Below are positions 26,349 through 35,704 of a stretch of 64,000 bases of DNA, in pieces. The stretch spans positions 806,001-870,000 of the forward strand of contig BJHW01000001.1 of NCBI GenBank assembly GCA_005405945.1, given 5' to 3'. Source of the DNA: Streptomyces violaceusniger (GTDB taxonomy: Bacteria; Actinomycetota; Actinomycetes; Streptomycetales; Streptomycetaceae). The notes under the pieces were generated by a model, which made no database searches, was not told the DNA's origin, and saw nothing but the letters and a program-made list of their open reading frames with translations. Made by a program: the position numbers and the translations under genes. The first letter of the stretch is position 1. Every line of letters starts with the position of its first letter.

Positions 26349-28143
26349 CAATGCCGCGACTCTGTTGGTGATGTTGGTAAGGCGCTGACGGCTGGCTGTG
26401 CGCGGTGCTTGGCTGTGAGTGTGCGGGGTGGTGTCGTCGGTGGAGGTGGTCGCGGTGTCGCTGCGGCCGGAGGATCACCAGCGAATCCCGGTGCGGACGG
26501 TGCGAACGGCGCGGGCGGCGTGTCCAAAGGGCACCCCGGCCATGGTCATCCGGGACCGGTTGGATGTCTTGTTCGAGGATGAGGAGTTCGCGGGGCTGTA
26601 TCCGGATGACGGCAGGCCGGGACTGTCGCCGGGGCAGCTCGCGCTGGTGTCGGTGCTGCAGTTCGCGGAGAATTTGTCCGACCGGGCGGCGGTGGACGCG
26701 GTCCGCACCCGGATCGACTGGAAATACGCGATCGGCCTTGAGCTGGAGGATCCCGGGTTCGATCACTCGGTGTTGTGCGAGTTTCGGGCCCGGCTGGCCG
26801 AACAGGACGGCGCCGCCGACCGGTTACTGGAGTTGATGCTGGACCGCCCGGTGGAGGCCGGCCTGCTCAAGGCCGGTGGCCGGCAGCGTACCGACGCCAC
26901 CCATGTGCTGGCCGCGGCCCGCACCCTCAGCCGCCTGGAACTGGTCGGGGAGACGCTGCGAGCTGCTTTGGAGGAGTTGGCCGAGGCTGCTCCTGCCTGG
27001 CTGGCTCCGCTCATCGAGCCGGAGTGGGCCAAGCGGTATGGGCGCCGGGTGGAGATCGGCAAACTACCGGGCGGGAAGGCGGCCGGCACCGCCCGGGCCG
27101 AGGAGTTCGGGCGGGACGGACAGAAGATCCTCACCGCCGCCTGGGCCGCCGATGCCCCACCCCACCTGCGGCTTCTTCCTCAAGTGGAGATTCTGCGACA
27201 GGTCTGGGTCCACCACTACTACTGGGACGCACACGGATTACTGCGCTGGCGGGACGGCCACGCGCTGCCGCCCGCCTCGCTGCGGTTCGACTCCCCCTAC
27301 GACACCGACGCGCACTACTGCGTCAAACGGGACACCGCCTGGAGCGGCTACCGCACACACTTCACGGAAACCTGCGACGAAGAACGCCCCGAGCTGGTGG
27401 TCCATGTCGCCACCACCATCTCCACCGTCCAGGACATCGAGATGACCGACACCATCCACGACAACCTCGCCGAGCGGCAGTTGCTGCCCGCTGAGCACGT
27501 CGTCGACTCCGGCTACATCTCCCCGGCACGCATCGAGCGGGCACGACGGGTGCACGGCATCACCCTGCTCGGCCCGGTCGTCGCCGACCACAGCAGCCAG
27601 GCCAAGGCCCATGCGGGCTTCGACAAGGCGGCCTTCACCATCGACTGGGACAACGAGCAGGCGATCTGCCCACGCGGGGCCACGAGTGTGTCCTGGACCG
27701 AGCTGCGGATGAAGGGGAACACCTATCTGCAGGCCCGGTTCGCCGAGGCGGACTGCCGGTCCTGCCCCGACCGCACCCGGTGCACGTCCTCCGCGACCCG
27801 GCCCCGCTCGATAGCCGTGCTGCCCGGCCGCTGCATGAGATCCAGACACGAAACCGGCTCGACCAGCAGACCGAGGAATGGCAGGGCCGTTACGCGATCC
27901 GCGCCGGCATCGAGGCCACCCTTTCGCAGAACGTCCGGGCCCACGGGCTGCGACGTTCCCGCTATCGCGGCCTGGCCCGCACCCACATCCAGCACGTCCT
28001 CACCGCGATGGCCTGCAACGTCGCCCGAATCACCGACTGGATCGACGCCACACCCAGAACACGACACCGGGCCACGCACTTCCGCGCCCTGTGCTCAGCC
28101 ACCGCATGAACTGCCCAACATCACCAGCAGAGTCCCGGTATTG
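26349..28143 (+). mobile_element. IS1182-family insertion sequence
   Basis: Terminal inverted repeats are visible: left 26349-26377 (starting CAATGCCGCG) and right 28115-28143 (on the other strand starting CAATACCGGG). About 26 of 29 positions agree, including TGGTGATGTTGG on the inner side. Between them lies one transposase gene. The flanking four bases differ (GAGC and CGTA), so no target duplication is seen, and the flanks are two unrelated truncated genes. The element probably took part in a deletion after insertion. Confidence 0.85.
26455..28109 (+). pseudogene. IS1182 transposase with one-base frameshift
   Basis: The start MSLRPEDHQRIP (GTG 26455 behind GGAGG) is typical. The N-terminal domain has FAENLSDRAAVDAVRTRIDW and LGLELEDPGFDHSVL-like; the DDE domain includes QRTDATHVLAAA, TDAHYCVKRDTAWSGYRTHF, VVDSGYISPA, and the zinc-like cluster CRSCPDRTRCTSS. 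At about 27823-27829 one C is missing in a run, and the rest (PLHEIQTRNRLDQQTEEWQG, GIEATLSQNVRAHGLRRSRY) is in another frame to 28109. If the base loss is real the element cannot move on its own. Confidence 0.85.
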
Positions 28144-28740
28144 CGTATAGGCGACCTGACGGTCGCTGTCACCGGCGCCGACCAGCTCCACCACCCGGTG
28201 CTCGGTCGCTGACAGGCCCGGCGCCGGCGCCGGCGCGGCTTTCGGTCGCACCCCCAGCTCGGCCAGCATCCGGCGTACCCGGCCGGCCAGGAGGAGACTG
28301 CCGCAGGTCTCGGCGAGGTCCAGCGCCTGGGTGAGAACCTGGCGGCCCTGGTCGGCCTCTCCCCTGCGCGACAGCGCGGCGCCCAGCTCGTACCGGGCCC
28401 GGGCCAGTGCCAGGCGGGCCGGAGACCGCTCCAGCATGGCGACGGTCTCACGCAGAAGGGACTCCCCCTTGGGGCCGCCCATAACGACACCCAGGCAACG
28501 CGACGCCAGGCCGATCACTCGCTCGGTGCCCCAGCGGTGGGCCAGCTCCAGTTCTTCGGTGGCCAGCTGGAGTGCGTCGGTCTGCTGTCCGAGCGCCAGG
28601 TGCAGCAGCGCCGCCTGCGACCGCCAGGGCGCCCCGGCCAGGTTCGTCACCTGCGTCCGCTTCTCCTGTGCACCGTACTCCAGCAGGACAGTGAGGGCAG
28701 CGGCCGCATTGCCCCGCGCGGCGTGCACCCGGCTGCGCCT
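28144..28740 (-). pseudogene. LAL-type (large LuxR) regulator, C-terminal fragment
   Basis: The fragment reads TPR-like helices (LLHLALGQQTDALQLATEEL, SLLRETVAMLERSPARLALA, ARYELGAALSRRGEADQGRQ) and the first part of a LuxR HTH (LSATEHRVVELVGAGDSDRQ), stopping where IS1182 begins. The recognition helix and everything N-terminal (ATPase domain) are missing. Only about 200 of roughly 900 residues remain. Confidence 0.72.
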
Positions 28741-28978
28741 GCGCCGTCGAGAACGCCCTGCCGCAGGGGGACAGCTCGCGAGGGTCAGCTCTCCGTCACA
28801 GCTCCACAGCGCACTCGATGGCCAGCGCGATGCAGCGTGCGGCACTCGGTGGGGGCCACCTTGGGAGAGGCGGGGACGGTGGCACAGGCCTTTGAGCAAT
28901 ACGATCCGCCGCAGCGGGCATGGCTCAAGTGTGGGTTTTGCGCCATCTTGCCACGAAAGGCGGTGTTAATAATTGGCC

Positions 28979-31918
28979 ATGAAGGGAATTTTGGGCAGAT
29001 TTCTGCGTCGCCCGTTCACTGCCGCCTCGCCTGATCCACACGGTTCCGCAGATTCGGGCCGTCGACCGGGCGCTGGGCATGAGGACGAGCGCGGCGGCTG
29101 CCGCAGTAACACACCCTCCTCGCCCCCGCTCCCCCCACAGGGGGGCCTGAGGCAACCCGCAGGACGGGGGCCAGCCGCCGGATCGACGCTGCACTCCCTT
29201 TTCAACATGCGCAGCGCCGCCGGGCAGGTTTTCATTCTGCAGATCGTAGTCGTGCTCCTACTTGTCGTGGCCGCCGTGACCGCCCTTGTACTCCAGGCTG
29301 ACCGTGGCAGCATGCGGGAGGCCCAACGCCAGACGTTGACCGCTGCTGAGTCGTTTGCCAACGCCCCAGGCATGGTCCAGGCACTGAGAAGCCAGGACCC
29401 GACGGCAGTTCTGCAGCCGCGCGCCGAAGCAGCCCGCAAGCGGGCGGGCGTCGACTTCATCGTCGTCACCGACACGAAGGGAATCCGCTACACGCAGCCC
29501 GACCCGCGCTTCATCGGGAAGAAATTCATCGGCACCATCGGGCCGGCGCTGCAGGGCCGCACTGTCATCGAACAGGTCACGGGGCCGCCCTTGCGCACGG
29601 GGAAGCGCAGTGTCCAGGCAATCGTCCCAGTGTTCGATGCCAGGGGGTCGGTCGTGGGGCTGGTGGCCGCCGGGGTCACCATCCAGAAAGTGAGCGGACT
29701 AGTCGATCAGCAGCTGCCGATCATCTTGGCTGCCGGTGTGGGCGCACTTGCCGTGGCCGGCACCGGCACGGGGCTGGTGACGCGGCGACTTCAGCGGCAG
29801 ACCCACGGCATGGGCCCCGAGGAGATGACCCGGATGTATGACCACCACGACGCGGTGCTGCACGCGGTCCGGGAAGGGGTCCTCATCGTCGACAGCGACA
29901 GGCGGCTGCTACTGGCCAATGACGAGGCGCAACGGCTGCTGGATCTGCCGGTAGACGCTGAGTGGCACATCGCTGCGGACTTGAAACTGGATGAGGAGAC
30001 GGCGCGCCTCCTGGCGTCGGATGAGCCGATTACTGATGGGGTGCACCTCGCTGGAGACCGGTTGCTGGCGGTGAACAAGCGGCCCACCGCCCCGTACGGG
30101 GGGCGTGCGGGCTGGGTGGTGACCTTGCGGGACACCACGGAACTGGCGGTGGTGTCGGAGCGGGCGGAGGTGGCCGGGGAGCGGCTGAAGCTGCTGTACG
30201 ACGCGGGGTGGCGGGTCGGGACGACACTGGATGTCGTGCGCACGGCGGAGGAACTGTCGGAAGTGGCGGTCCCGCGATTCGCCGACAGCGTCATCGTCGA
30301 CCTGCTGGATGCGGTGCTGCGGGGGCAGGAACCGGCACGGGAGACGCACCGGCACTTGCGGCGCATCGCGGTCAGCGGCGAGCAAGCGATGCGGCCGCTC
30401 CATCCGCTCGGGGAGCGGATCACCTATTCGCCGGCGACTGCCCAGATGCGGGCCCTGGAGTCGGGACGGGCAGTGCTGGTTGCGAACCTGCGGGAGGCGA
30501 GTGACTGGCAGGAGCAGGCGCCCGAGCGGGAACACGGAGTCCTTCAGCTCGGGTTCCACTCGCTGGTGACCGTGCCTTTGCAGGCACGGGGTGTAGTGCT
30601 GGGCATGGCGACCTTCTGGCGGTCGCACAATTCGCCGCCCTTCGAGGAGGAAGATCTGTCTTTCGCTGAGGAGCTGTCGGCGCGCGCGGCAGTCACCATC
30701 GACAACGCTCGGCGGTTCACGCGCGAGCACGTCACGGCGGTGACACTGCAGCGCAGCCTGCTGCCCCGAGGCTTGCCGGAACAGGACGCCGTGGAGGTGG
30801 CCTGGCGGTACCTGCCAGCGGAGGCCGGGGTGGGCGGCGACTGGTTCGACGTCATCCCGCTGTCCGGGGCCCGCGTCGCGCTCGTCGTCGGCGACGTGGT
30901 CGGCCACGGCCTGCATGCGGCCGCGACGATGGGACGGCTACGCACCGCGGTGCACAACTTCTCCGCCCTTGACCTAGCGCCCGAGGAACTGCTCGCGCAT
31001 GTGGACGAGCTGGTCGCCCGCATCGACAGCGAGGAAGGCACAGCCGAAGCAACGGATGCCTCAGAAGACGAGAGTGTGACGGGGGCGACGTGCCTGTACG
31101 CGATCTACGACCCGGTATCGGGTCGGTGCACGCTGGCCCGCGCCGGCCACCCGGGGCCCACCGTCGTTTATCCGGACGGCACCGTCAGCGAACCGGACGT
31201 GCCGGCCTCCCCTCCGCTCGGAGTGGGCGGCCACCCCTTCGAGACCTCCGAGCTGCACCTGCCGGAAGGCTCCCACCTGGTGTTGTACACCGACGGGCTG
31301 CTCGAGGACCGCGACCGGGACATTGGCACCGGGCTGAATCTGCTGCACAGGGCTCTGGAGGGCCAGGCTGGACGAACCCCGGAGGAGACGTGCCAGGCGG
31401 CGATCGAGGGGACGCTGCCGGCGCACCCGTCCGACGACATCGCTTTGATGGTGGCGGGCACCCGCTTGTTCGACCCGTCGAAGGTGGCGGAGTGGGAGGT
31501 GCCGTCGGACCCAGCGGCGGTGGCGCCGGTTCGTGCGGAGTGCGGGGCGCGACTGCGCGAGTGGGGGCTGGAAGACATCGCCTTCGCCACGGAGCTGGTC
31601 CTCAGCGAGTTGATCACGAATGCCATCCGCTACGGGGCGCCGCCGGTCACGGTGCGGTTGCTGCGTCATCGCAGTCTGGTCTGCGAGGTGTGGGACGGCT
31701 CGAGCACCTCCCCGCACCTGCGCCTGGCCAAGACCACCGACGAGGGCGGCCGGGGTCTGTTCCTCGTGGCGCAGTTCACGCACCGGTGGGGGACCCGCTA
31801 CACGCCGGACGGCAAGGTCATCTGGACTGAACAACGTCTCCACGGCGGGACAGCCCCCACTACGGACGAGGCACCGGCCGACTTGCTGCTGATCCAGTTC
31901 GATGACCCTGAACTCTGA
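28979..31918 (+). CDS. SpoIIE-type PP2C phosphatase with sensor and anti-sigma-like ATPase
   Basis: 979 residues, apparently intact. A Pro/Gly-rich cytosolic start leads to TM1 (about 82-106), an extracytoplasmic sensor like single Cache (IRYTQPDPRFIGKKFIG, VRGSVVGLVAAG-like), TM2 (about 248-268), a PAS domain (EGVLIVDSDRRLLLANDEA), a GAF domain (about 410-585), then a PP2C/SpoIIE domain (LQRSLLPRGLPEQDAVEVAW, GGDWFDVIPLSG, VVGDVVGHGLHAA, LVLYTDGLLEDRD) and a C-terminal HATPase domain (ELVLSELITNAIRYGAPPVT, DEGGRGLFLVAQF). It would dephosphorylate STAS antagonists and may also bind sigma factor, linking a membrane signal to sigma-factor switching. Confidence 0.9.
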   Translation: MKGILGRFLRRPFTAASPDPHGSADSGRRPGAGHEDERGGCRSNTPSSPPLPPQGGLRQPAGRGPAAGSTLHSLFNMRSAAGQVFILQIVVVLLLVVAAVTALVLQADRGSMREAQRQTLTAAESFANAPGMVQALRSQDPTAVLQPRAEAARKRAGVDFIVVTDTKGIRYTQPDPRFIGKKFIGTIGPALQGRTVIEQVTGPPLRTGKRSVQAIVPVFDARGSVVGLVAAGVTIQKVSGLVDQQLPIILAAGVGALAVAGTGTGLVTRRLQRQTHGMGPEEMTRMYDHHDAVLHAVREGVLIVDSDRRLLLANDEAQRLLDLPVDAEWHIAADLKLDEETARLLASDEPITDGVHLAGDRLLAVNKRPTAPYGGRAGWVVTLRDTTELAVVSERAEVAGERLKLLYDAGWRVGTTLDVVRTAEELSEVAVPRFADSVIVDLLDAVLRGQEPARETHRHLRRIAVSGEQAMRPLHPLGERITYSPATAQMRALESGRAVLVANLREASDWQEQAPEREHGVLQLGFHSLVTVPLQARGVVLGMATFWRSHNSPPFEEEDLSFAEELSARAAVTIDNARRFTREHVTAVTLQRSLLPRGLPEQDAVEVAWRYLPAEAGVGGDWFDVIPLSGARVALVVGDVVGHGLHAAATMGRLRTAVHNFSALDLAPEELLAHVDELVARIDSEEGTAEATDASEDESVTGATCLYAIYDPVSGRCTLARAGHPGPTVVYPDGTVSEPDVPASPPLGVGGHPFETSELHLPEGSHLVLYTDGLLEDRDRDIGTGLNLLHRALEGQAGRTPEETCQAAIEGTLPAHPSDDIALMVAGTRLFDPSKVAEWEVPSDPAAVAPVRAECGARLREWGLEDIAFATELVLSELITNAIRYGAPPVTVRLLRHRSLVCEVWDGSSTSPHLRLAKTTDEGGRGLFLVAQFTHRWGTRYTPDGKVIWTEQRLHGGTAPTTDEAPADLLLIQFDDPEL

Positions 31919-32288
31919 CCCTCCGGCTGCTCCCGAAGAGACCTGAGCACCGAGATCCACTTCGTCTGCGCCGGCATGGCCGGGGTCCGGCCGCGGCAGC
32001 ACGTTCGAACAGCGGACCTGGCCGCTGAAGAGAGGGGGCGCTGGTGCCGGTTGGCCTCGCCCACGTTGGCCTACCAGTTTGGTCACGGCTCAGCCAGGTG
32101 AAGGGCTGGCCGCGTGTGGCCGGCATCGGCGCAGCGGTGCGAGCGACCGGAGCAGCCGGTCTTCTGCGGAGCGTAGTGGACGCAGGCTGTGACGGCGCCG
32201 CGGCTCTCGACGACGGCCAACCCTGGTTCGGGATCACTTTCAGTGCCGGGACCACGGAGGGTCACCCAAACCGCGATCATGAACGGCT
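31919..32288. other. Intergenic stretch without a recognisable gene
   Basis: Short open frames on both strands show no family resemblance. The ISL3 transposase scrap begins at its right edge. Confidence 0.4.
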
Positions 32289-32390
32289 GTGGCTGATGTC
32301 CTCTTCCAGGACCTGTGGTTCCAGCAGGTCAAAGGTGTCGTGATCGAAAACGTCGTGTCCGAGGGCGAGTTGGTGGCTGTCAATCCCCTC
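32289..32390 (+). pseudogene. ISL3-family transposase N-terminal scrap
   Basis: GTG 32289 reads VADVLFQDLWFQQVKGVVIE, the start typical of ISL3 transposases (ahead of the zinc-finger segment). After about 34 residues it runs into other sequence, and the zinc finger and DDE domain are missing. Confidence 0.5.
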
Positions 32391-32406
32391 GTACCGTGGA
32401 GACGAT

Positions 32407-32836
32407 CTATGCGGCCAGTCCCTCGACGAGGGCGGCTCGGTAGTCACGTTCGTAGTCGATCGGGCTCTTGAACCCGCACACGCTATGTAGCCGCCTGGCG
32501 TTGTAGAAGTCGGCGATCCAGGTGGCGATCTTGATGTGGGCCTCGGTGTGGGTGCGGAAGGTGTGCCGGTGGACGTACTCGACCTTCAGCACGCTGTTGA
32601 ACGCCTCGCTCACGGCATTGTCGAAACATGACCCAACCCGGCCCATGGACTGGATCACGCCGAGTTTGCGGCACGCCCGCTTGAACCGCCGCGAGCAGTA
32701 CTCGGCGCTGCCCCTGTCCGTGTGCATGATCACGCCGCGCACGTCACCGCCGCGGGTGGCCGCCGCCATGTTCAGGGACGCGACGACCAGGTCCGCGTCA
32801 TGCCGCGCGGCCATCGCGTAGCCGAGCAGTCGGCAG
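32407..32836 (-). pseudogene. IS3-family transposase OrfB, C-terminal part
   Basis: From about 32836 the frame reads LLGYAMAARHDADLVVASLN, then HTDRGSAEYCSRRFKRACRK (second catalytic Asp) and CFDNAVSEAFNSVLKVEYVH (last catalytic Glu), ending YERDYRAALVEGLAA at 32407. This is the C-terminal half of an IS3/IS150-type integrase. The first catalytic Asp and OrfA are missing. The upstream junction is to the small fragment at 32837-32949. Confidence 0.8.
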
Positions 32837-32949
32837 AAGCGGTGTCCGTGCCGTTCAGATCGCTGATCAGCCCCAACAGGGCGTCTTCGGACGGGTCGTC
32901 GATGTGGTCGCCGTTCTCGCTGTCCGCGCAGTAGTAGTCGGCGGCCACG
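32837..32949 (-). pseudogene. N-terminal scrap of a small Imm1-like protein
   Basis: GTG 32949 has a strong GAGGAGG site. The frame reads VAADYYCADSENGDHIDDPS, then EDALLGLISDLNGTD and breaks into the IS3 transposase. The start resembles Imm1-type immunity proteins of Streptomyces, but only 36 residues are left and the match is tentative. Confidence 0.35.
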
Positions 32950-33021
32950 AGACCTCCTCATGCGTGTGCTGCTCGAAGTGCCGGCGACCAGCATGGCACG
33001 GCCGCTGGGCCGCCCGGCGGC

Positions 33022-33549
33022 TTACAGCCACTGGTGGATCGCTGCGATGTGAACCATCGCCTCGTAGCGGACCGCGAGCTTGTCGAACCGGGTGGCCACT
33101 GCCCGGTGCTGCTTGAGACGGCTGATCCCGCACTCGACCGCATGACGCTCGCGGTAGTCGCTCTTGTCGAACTTCGGCGGTCGGCCGCCTCGCGAACCAC
33201 GCTTCTTGCGGTTGCGAACTTGATCGACCTTCTCCGGGATCGTGCAACCGATGCCTCGTCTGCGCAAGTAGGCGCGGTTCGCGCGGGAGCCGTAGGCCTT
33301 GTCCGCCCGGACCTTGTCCGGCCGGGATCGCGGCCGGCCAGGACCGATCCGAGGCACCCGTATGGCCTCCAGGACAGGCTGGAACTGGGGGCTGTCGTGC
33401 CGGTGCCCCGCGGTGATCAGTAGCCGGGTGGCGTGAGGATACGCGTTGCGGCCCTCCTCGCTCCACCAGCGGCGCAGGCAGGCGACGGCTTTAGTGGCGC
33501 CAGAAGGGCGGACCGGCGACTCCCATTGACAGGACCCAATAGCACGCAT
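33022..33549 (-). pseudogene. Chimeric transposase: ISAzo13-type start, IS5-type end
   Basis: The C-terminal 130 residues are IS5-family: [49 protein letters not shown], and [20 protein letters not shown] ending AIHQWL at 33022. The first 45 residues ([32 protein letters not shown]) look instead like ISAzo13-family transposase. The join lies in the shared LLITA segment and leaves the frame open. Both parts are incomplete, so no active transposase is expected. Confidence 0.65.
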
Positions 33550-33604
33550 AACGTCGTGCTACTACGTGACACGCCATACCAAAATACGGCACGGGAGCAC
33601 CTAG

Positions 33605-34399
33605 ATGGCTACAAGAATTACGGAGGACCGCGAGGTCAGGCGCGCGGAGGACACGATCATTCGATACACAGTCAGCGGTCCGACAGAAGGGCCGACCGCG
33701 GTCCTCATCCACGGGTGGGCCTGCGACCGCAGGGATTACGACGAGTTGACCGACTGTCTCCCCGATGACCATCGAGTGATCGCAGTTGACCTCGCCGAGC
33801 ACGGCGAGTCTCGCTCGGCACGGGACGTCTGGACGATGGCGGAGTTCGCTCGCGACGTCGCTGCGGTGCTCAAGGCCGAATCAGTAGGCGAGTGCACCGT
33901 TGTGGGCCACTCCCTCGGCGGCGCAGTTGCCCTCGAAGTCGGCCGACTGCTTCCTGACACGGTCACTCACATTATCGCCCTCGATGCGCTGCACTACCTA
34001 TTCCTGTTCGGGGATTTGGAGCGACAGCAGGCCGAGGAGCTGGTGCGGGCTGTTCGTGATGACTTTGCCGGGATGGTGCGAAACATGGTCGAGGCAGGCT
34101 CGCCGACGGGCACCGATCCAGATCTCAAAAACTCATACTTCGAGAAAATGGTGACCGTGCGGCAGCCGGCGGGCACTCGCGCCTTCGAGGGCCTGGTCGC
34201 ATGGAATATGGAAGAAGCCCTGGAGGCGGTGAAACAGCCGATCACTGTGTTGGCAGTACGCGACTTGACCACGCAAGAAGCTCTCGACCGTCTCGCAGAT
34301 CGCATCGACATTATGCTCACAGAGCTGGGGAGTCACCATTTCCATAGGGAATCGCCCGAAGAAACAGCCCAGCTCATCGCCGACATCATGAGCGCGTAG
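33605..34399 (+). CDS. Alpha/beta hydrolase (copy 1 of the island)
   Basis: 264 residues. Oxyanion segment VLIHGWACDRRDYDEL, helix DLAEHGESRSARDVWTM, nucleophile elbow VVGHSLGGAVALEVG, Asp region after HIIALDALHYL, and the C-terminal His in LGSHHFHRESPEE. The fold is that of esterases, lactonases and C-C hydrolases. It has a close paralogue at 54787-55587 on the other strand (same length, most motifs identical). The substrate is not known; with the CoA-dependent genes nearby, it may open an ester or lactone before activation. Codon use is a little less GC-biased than that of the upstream genes. Confidence 0.85.
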   Translation: MATRITEDREVRRAEDTIIRYTVSGPTEGPTAVLIHGWACDRRDYDELTDCLPDDHRVIAVDLAEHGESRSARDVWTMAEFARDVAAVLKAESVGECTVVGHSLGGAVALEVGRLLPDTVTHIIALDALHYLFLFGDLERQQAEELVRAVRDDFAGMVRNMVEAGSPTGTDPDLKNSYFEKMVTVRQPAGTRAFEGLVAWNMEEALEAVKQPITVLAVRDLTTQEALDRLADRIDIMLTELGSHHFHRESPEETAQLIADIMSA

Positions 34400-34552
34400 G
34401 AAACCCGAAGAGCCGCCGTACCTGCATGCCGACGTTCCCCAGCCGGCGGCATAATAAGTCAGCTTGCGGTGGCATATGAAGGTTGCAGCAACGGCCACAA
34501 GGAACCGCTTCTGGGCTTCGGACTGTCGGAACTGTTCAGGATTTCACTCGTA

Positions 34553-34580
34553 GCGGCATGAGCGTTCGCGTTCATGCCGC
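34553..34580. terminator. Inverted repeat between hydrolase and IclR gene
   Basis: GCGGCATGA (34553-34561) and TCATGCCGC (34572-34580) are perfect inverted arms in the space between the convergent hydrolase and IclR genes. It may end transcripts, but its half site GCGGCATGA also resembles the operator-like element of the island. The rest of 34400-34699 holds nothing recognisable. Confidence 0.45.
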
Positions 34581-34699
34581 CAACTCAGACTGCTCAGCAA
34601 GCGCATCAGCAATCGCCCCGGACTGCCGCAAGACCACACCAACTGAAATGGCGTCTCAGCGCCGGCAAGATTCCCGCTCCCCCGCTTCTCCTTGCATGG

Positions 34700-35446
34700 T
34701 CAGGTAGACGAGATCAGACGACTGATCTCGTCCGCTGCCGCAACAACCATCTGCGCGAACTTCTTCTCTTGCGAGCGACGATAACGCATGTCCGGAATGG
34801 CCAGGGTGACTGCTGCAATAGGCCGTCCGGCCGAGTTCGTGATTGCCGCGCCAATGGATGAGACGTGCGGGCGGTACCAAGACGACATGTCCAGCGCATA
34901 TCCCCGCCCAGCGGTCCGAGTGATCTCTTTTCGGAGTTCTTCGGAAGTCGGCATGGGCTTGTCGGCGAACTCGGCAAGTTCAGCCTTGAACAGCTGATCG
35001 ATTTCGTCCGCTTCGAGCCGCGAAATGATTGCAACGCCTCCGGAACTGGCGCGAAGCGGCACGCGTGTACCAAGATCCATAAAAACTCGGACGAGCTGTG
35101 TGCTGTCTTCTCTCGCAATGATGAGCAAGTCGTCGCCGTCGCGTAGACCGAGCAGAACAGTTTCGTTCGTCTCGGCAGCAAGGCGCTTAATAACTGGCCC
35201 CGTCAGTTCCCGGAGGTCTTGCTCACCGGTACTACGCAGCCCGAGGACGAGGGCTCTCATGGTCAGACCCCACCGCGTATGCTCAGGTTCCACTACTCTG
35301 AGCCAGCCGGCCTGCTGGAGGGTTACCAGGCTCCGTTGTACGGAGCTCTTCGGGATACGCGCCACACGGGACAGCTCCGACACACCGATCGGCTGCCGCA
35401 TGGCGACCTCTTCGAAGACGCGCAACGTGTTCAACACGCTGTTCAT
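34700..35446 (-). CDS. IclR-family transcriptional regulator
   Basis: 248 residues from ATG 35446; longer starts at 35545 or 35560 are also open. Winged HTH: LRVFEEVAMRQPIGVSELSR, then RIPKSSVQRSLVTLQQAGWL. Ligand domain: PVIKRLAAETNETVLLGLRD, GTRVPLRASSGGVAIISRL, GYALDMSSWYRPHVSSIGAA. IclR proteins control catabolic operons and bind pathway acids or CoA esters. The position inside the catabolic island makes it the main candidate regulator. The GCGGCATGA-type element at 35532-35552 overlaps the longer starts, which favours the shorter one and suggests autoregulation. Confidence 0.85.
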   Translation of the reverse strand: MNSVLNTLRVFEEVAMRQPIGVSELSRVARIPKSSVQRSLVTLQQAGWLRVVEPEHTRWGLTMRALVLGLRSTGEQDLRELTGPVIKRLAAETNETVLLGLRDGDDLLIIAREDSTQLVRVFMDLGTRVPLRASSGGVAIISRLEADEIDQLFKAELAEFADKPMPTSEELRKEITRTAGRGYALDMSSWYRPHVSSIGAAITNSAGRPIAAVTLAIPDMRYRRSQEKKFAQMVVAAADEISRLISST

Positions 35447-35531
35447 CGAGCGGATGCCGCCGTTCAATCCATCCTGTTTGGCTGTTTCGCCAGCCGAATC
35501 CCCTCTGCGCACAAGAAGTGAGCGTACCACA

Positions 35532-35552
35532 TTGCGCATCGTCATGCCGCAT
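35532..35552 (-). promoter_or_regulatory. Operator-like element at the IclR promoter
   Basis: On the minus strand it reads ATGCGGCATGACG, agreeing with the element at 51988 (TTGCGGCATGCCG) at 11 of 13 positions. It lies about 90 bases upstream of the preferred start. Confidence 0.4.
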
Positions 35553-35704
35553 CTCGGCACAGCATAACTGACCTTGGGAGTGCGCCGACGGCGCTCCGCA
35601 GCATAGTGCGAGTCTCATTTCCGACAGGGTCGGCCACAACGGTGCACTGCACAATATTGGGCAGGAATTGGAGCAAAGCCTGGCGGCCCGCGCCGTTCAA
35701 TTCC

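Noticed and set aside
34400..34699. Small gene between hydrolase 1 and the IclR gene
   Set aside because: Only a hairpin is supported; the short frames have no protein character.
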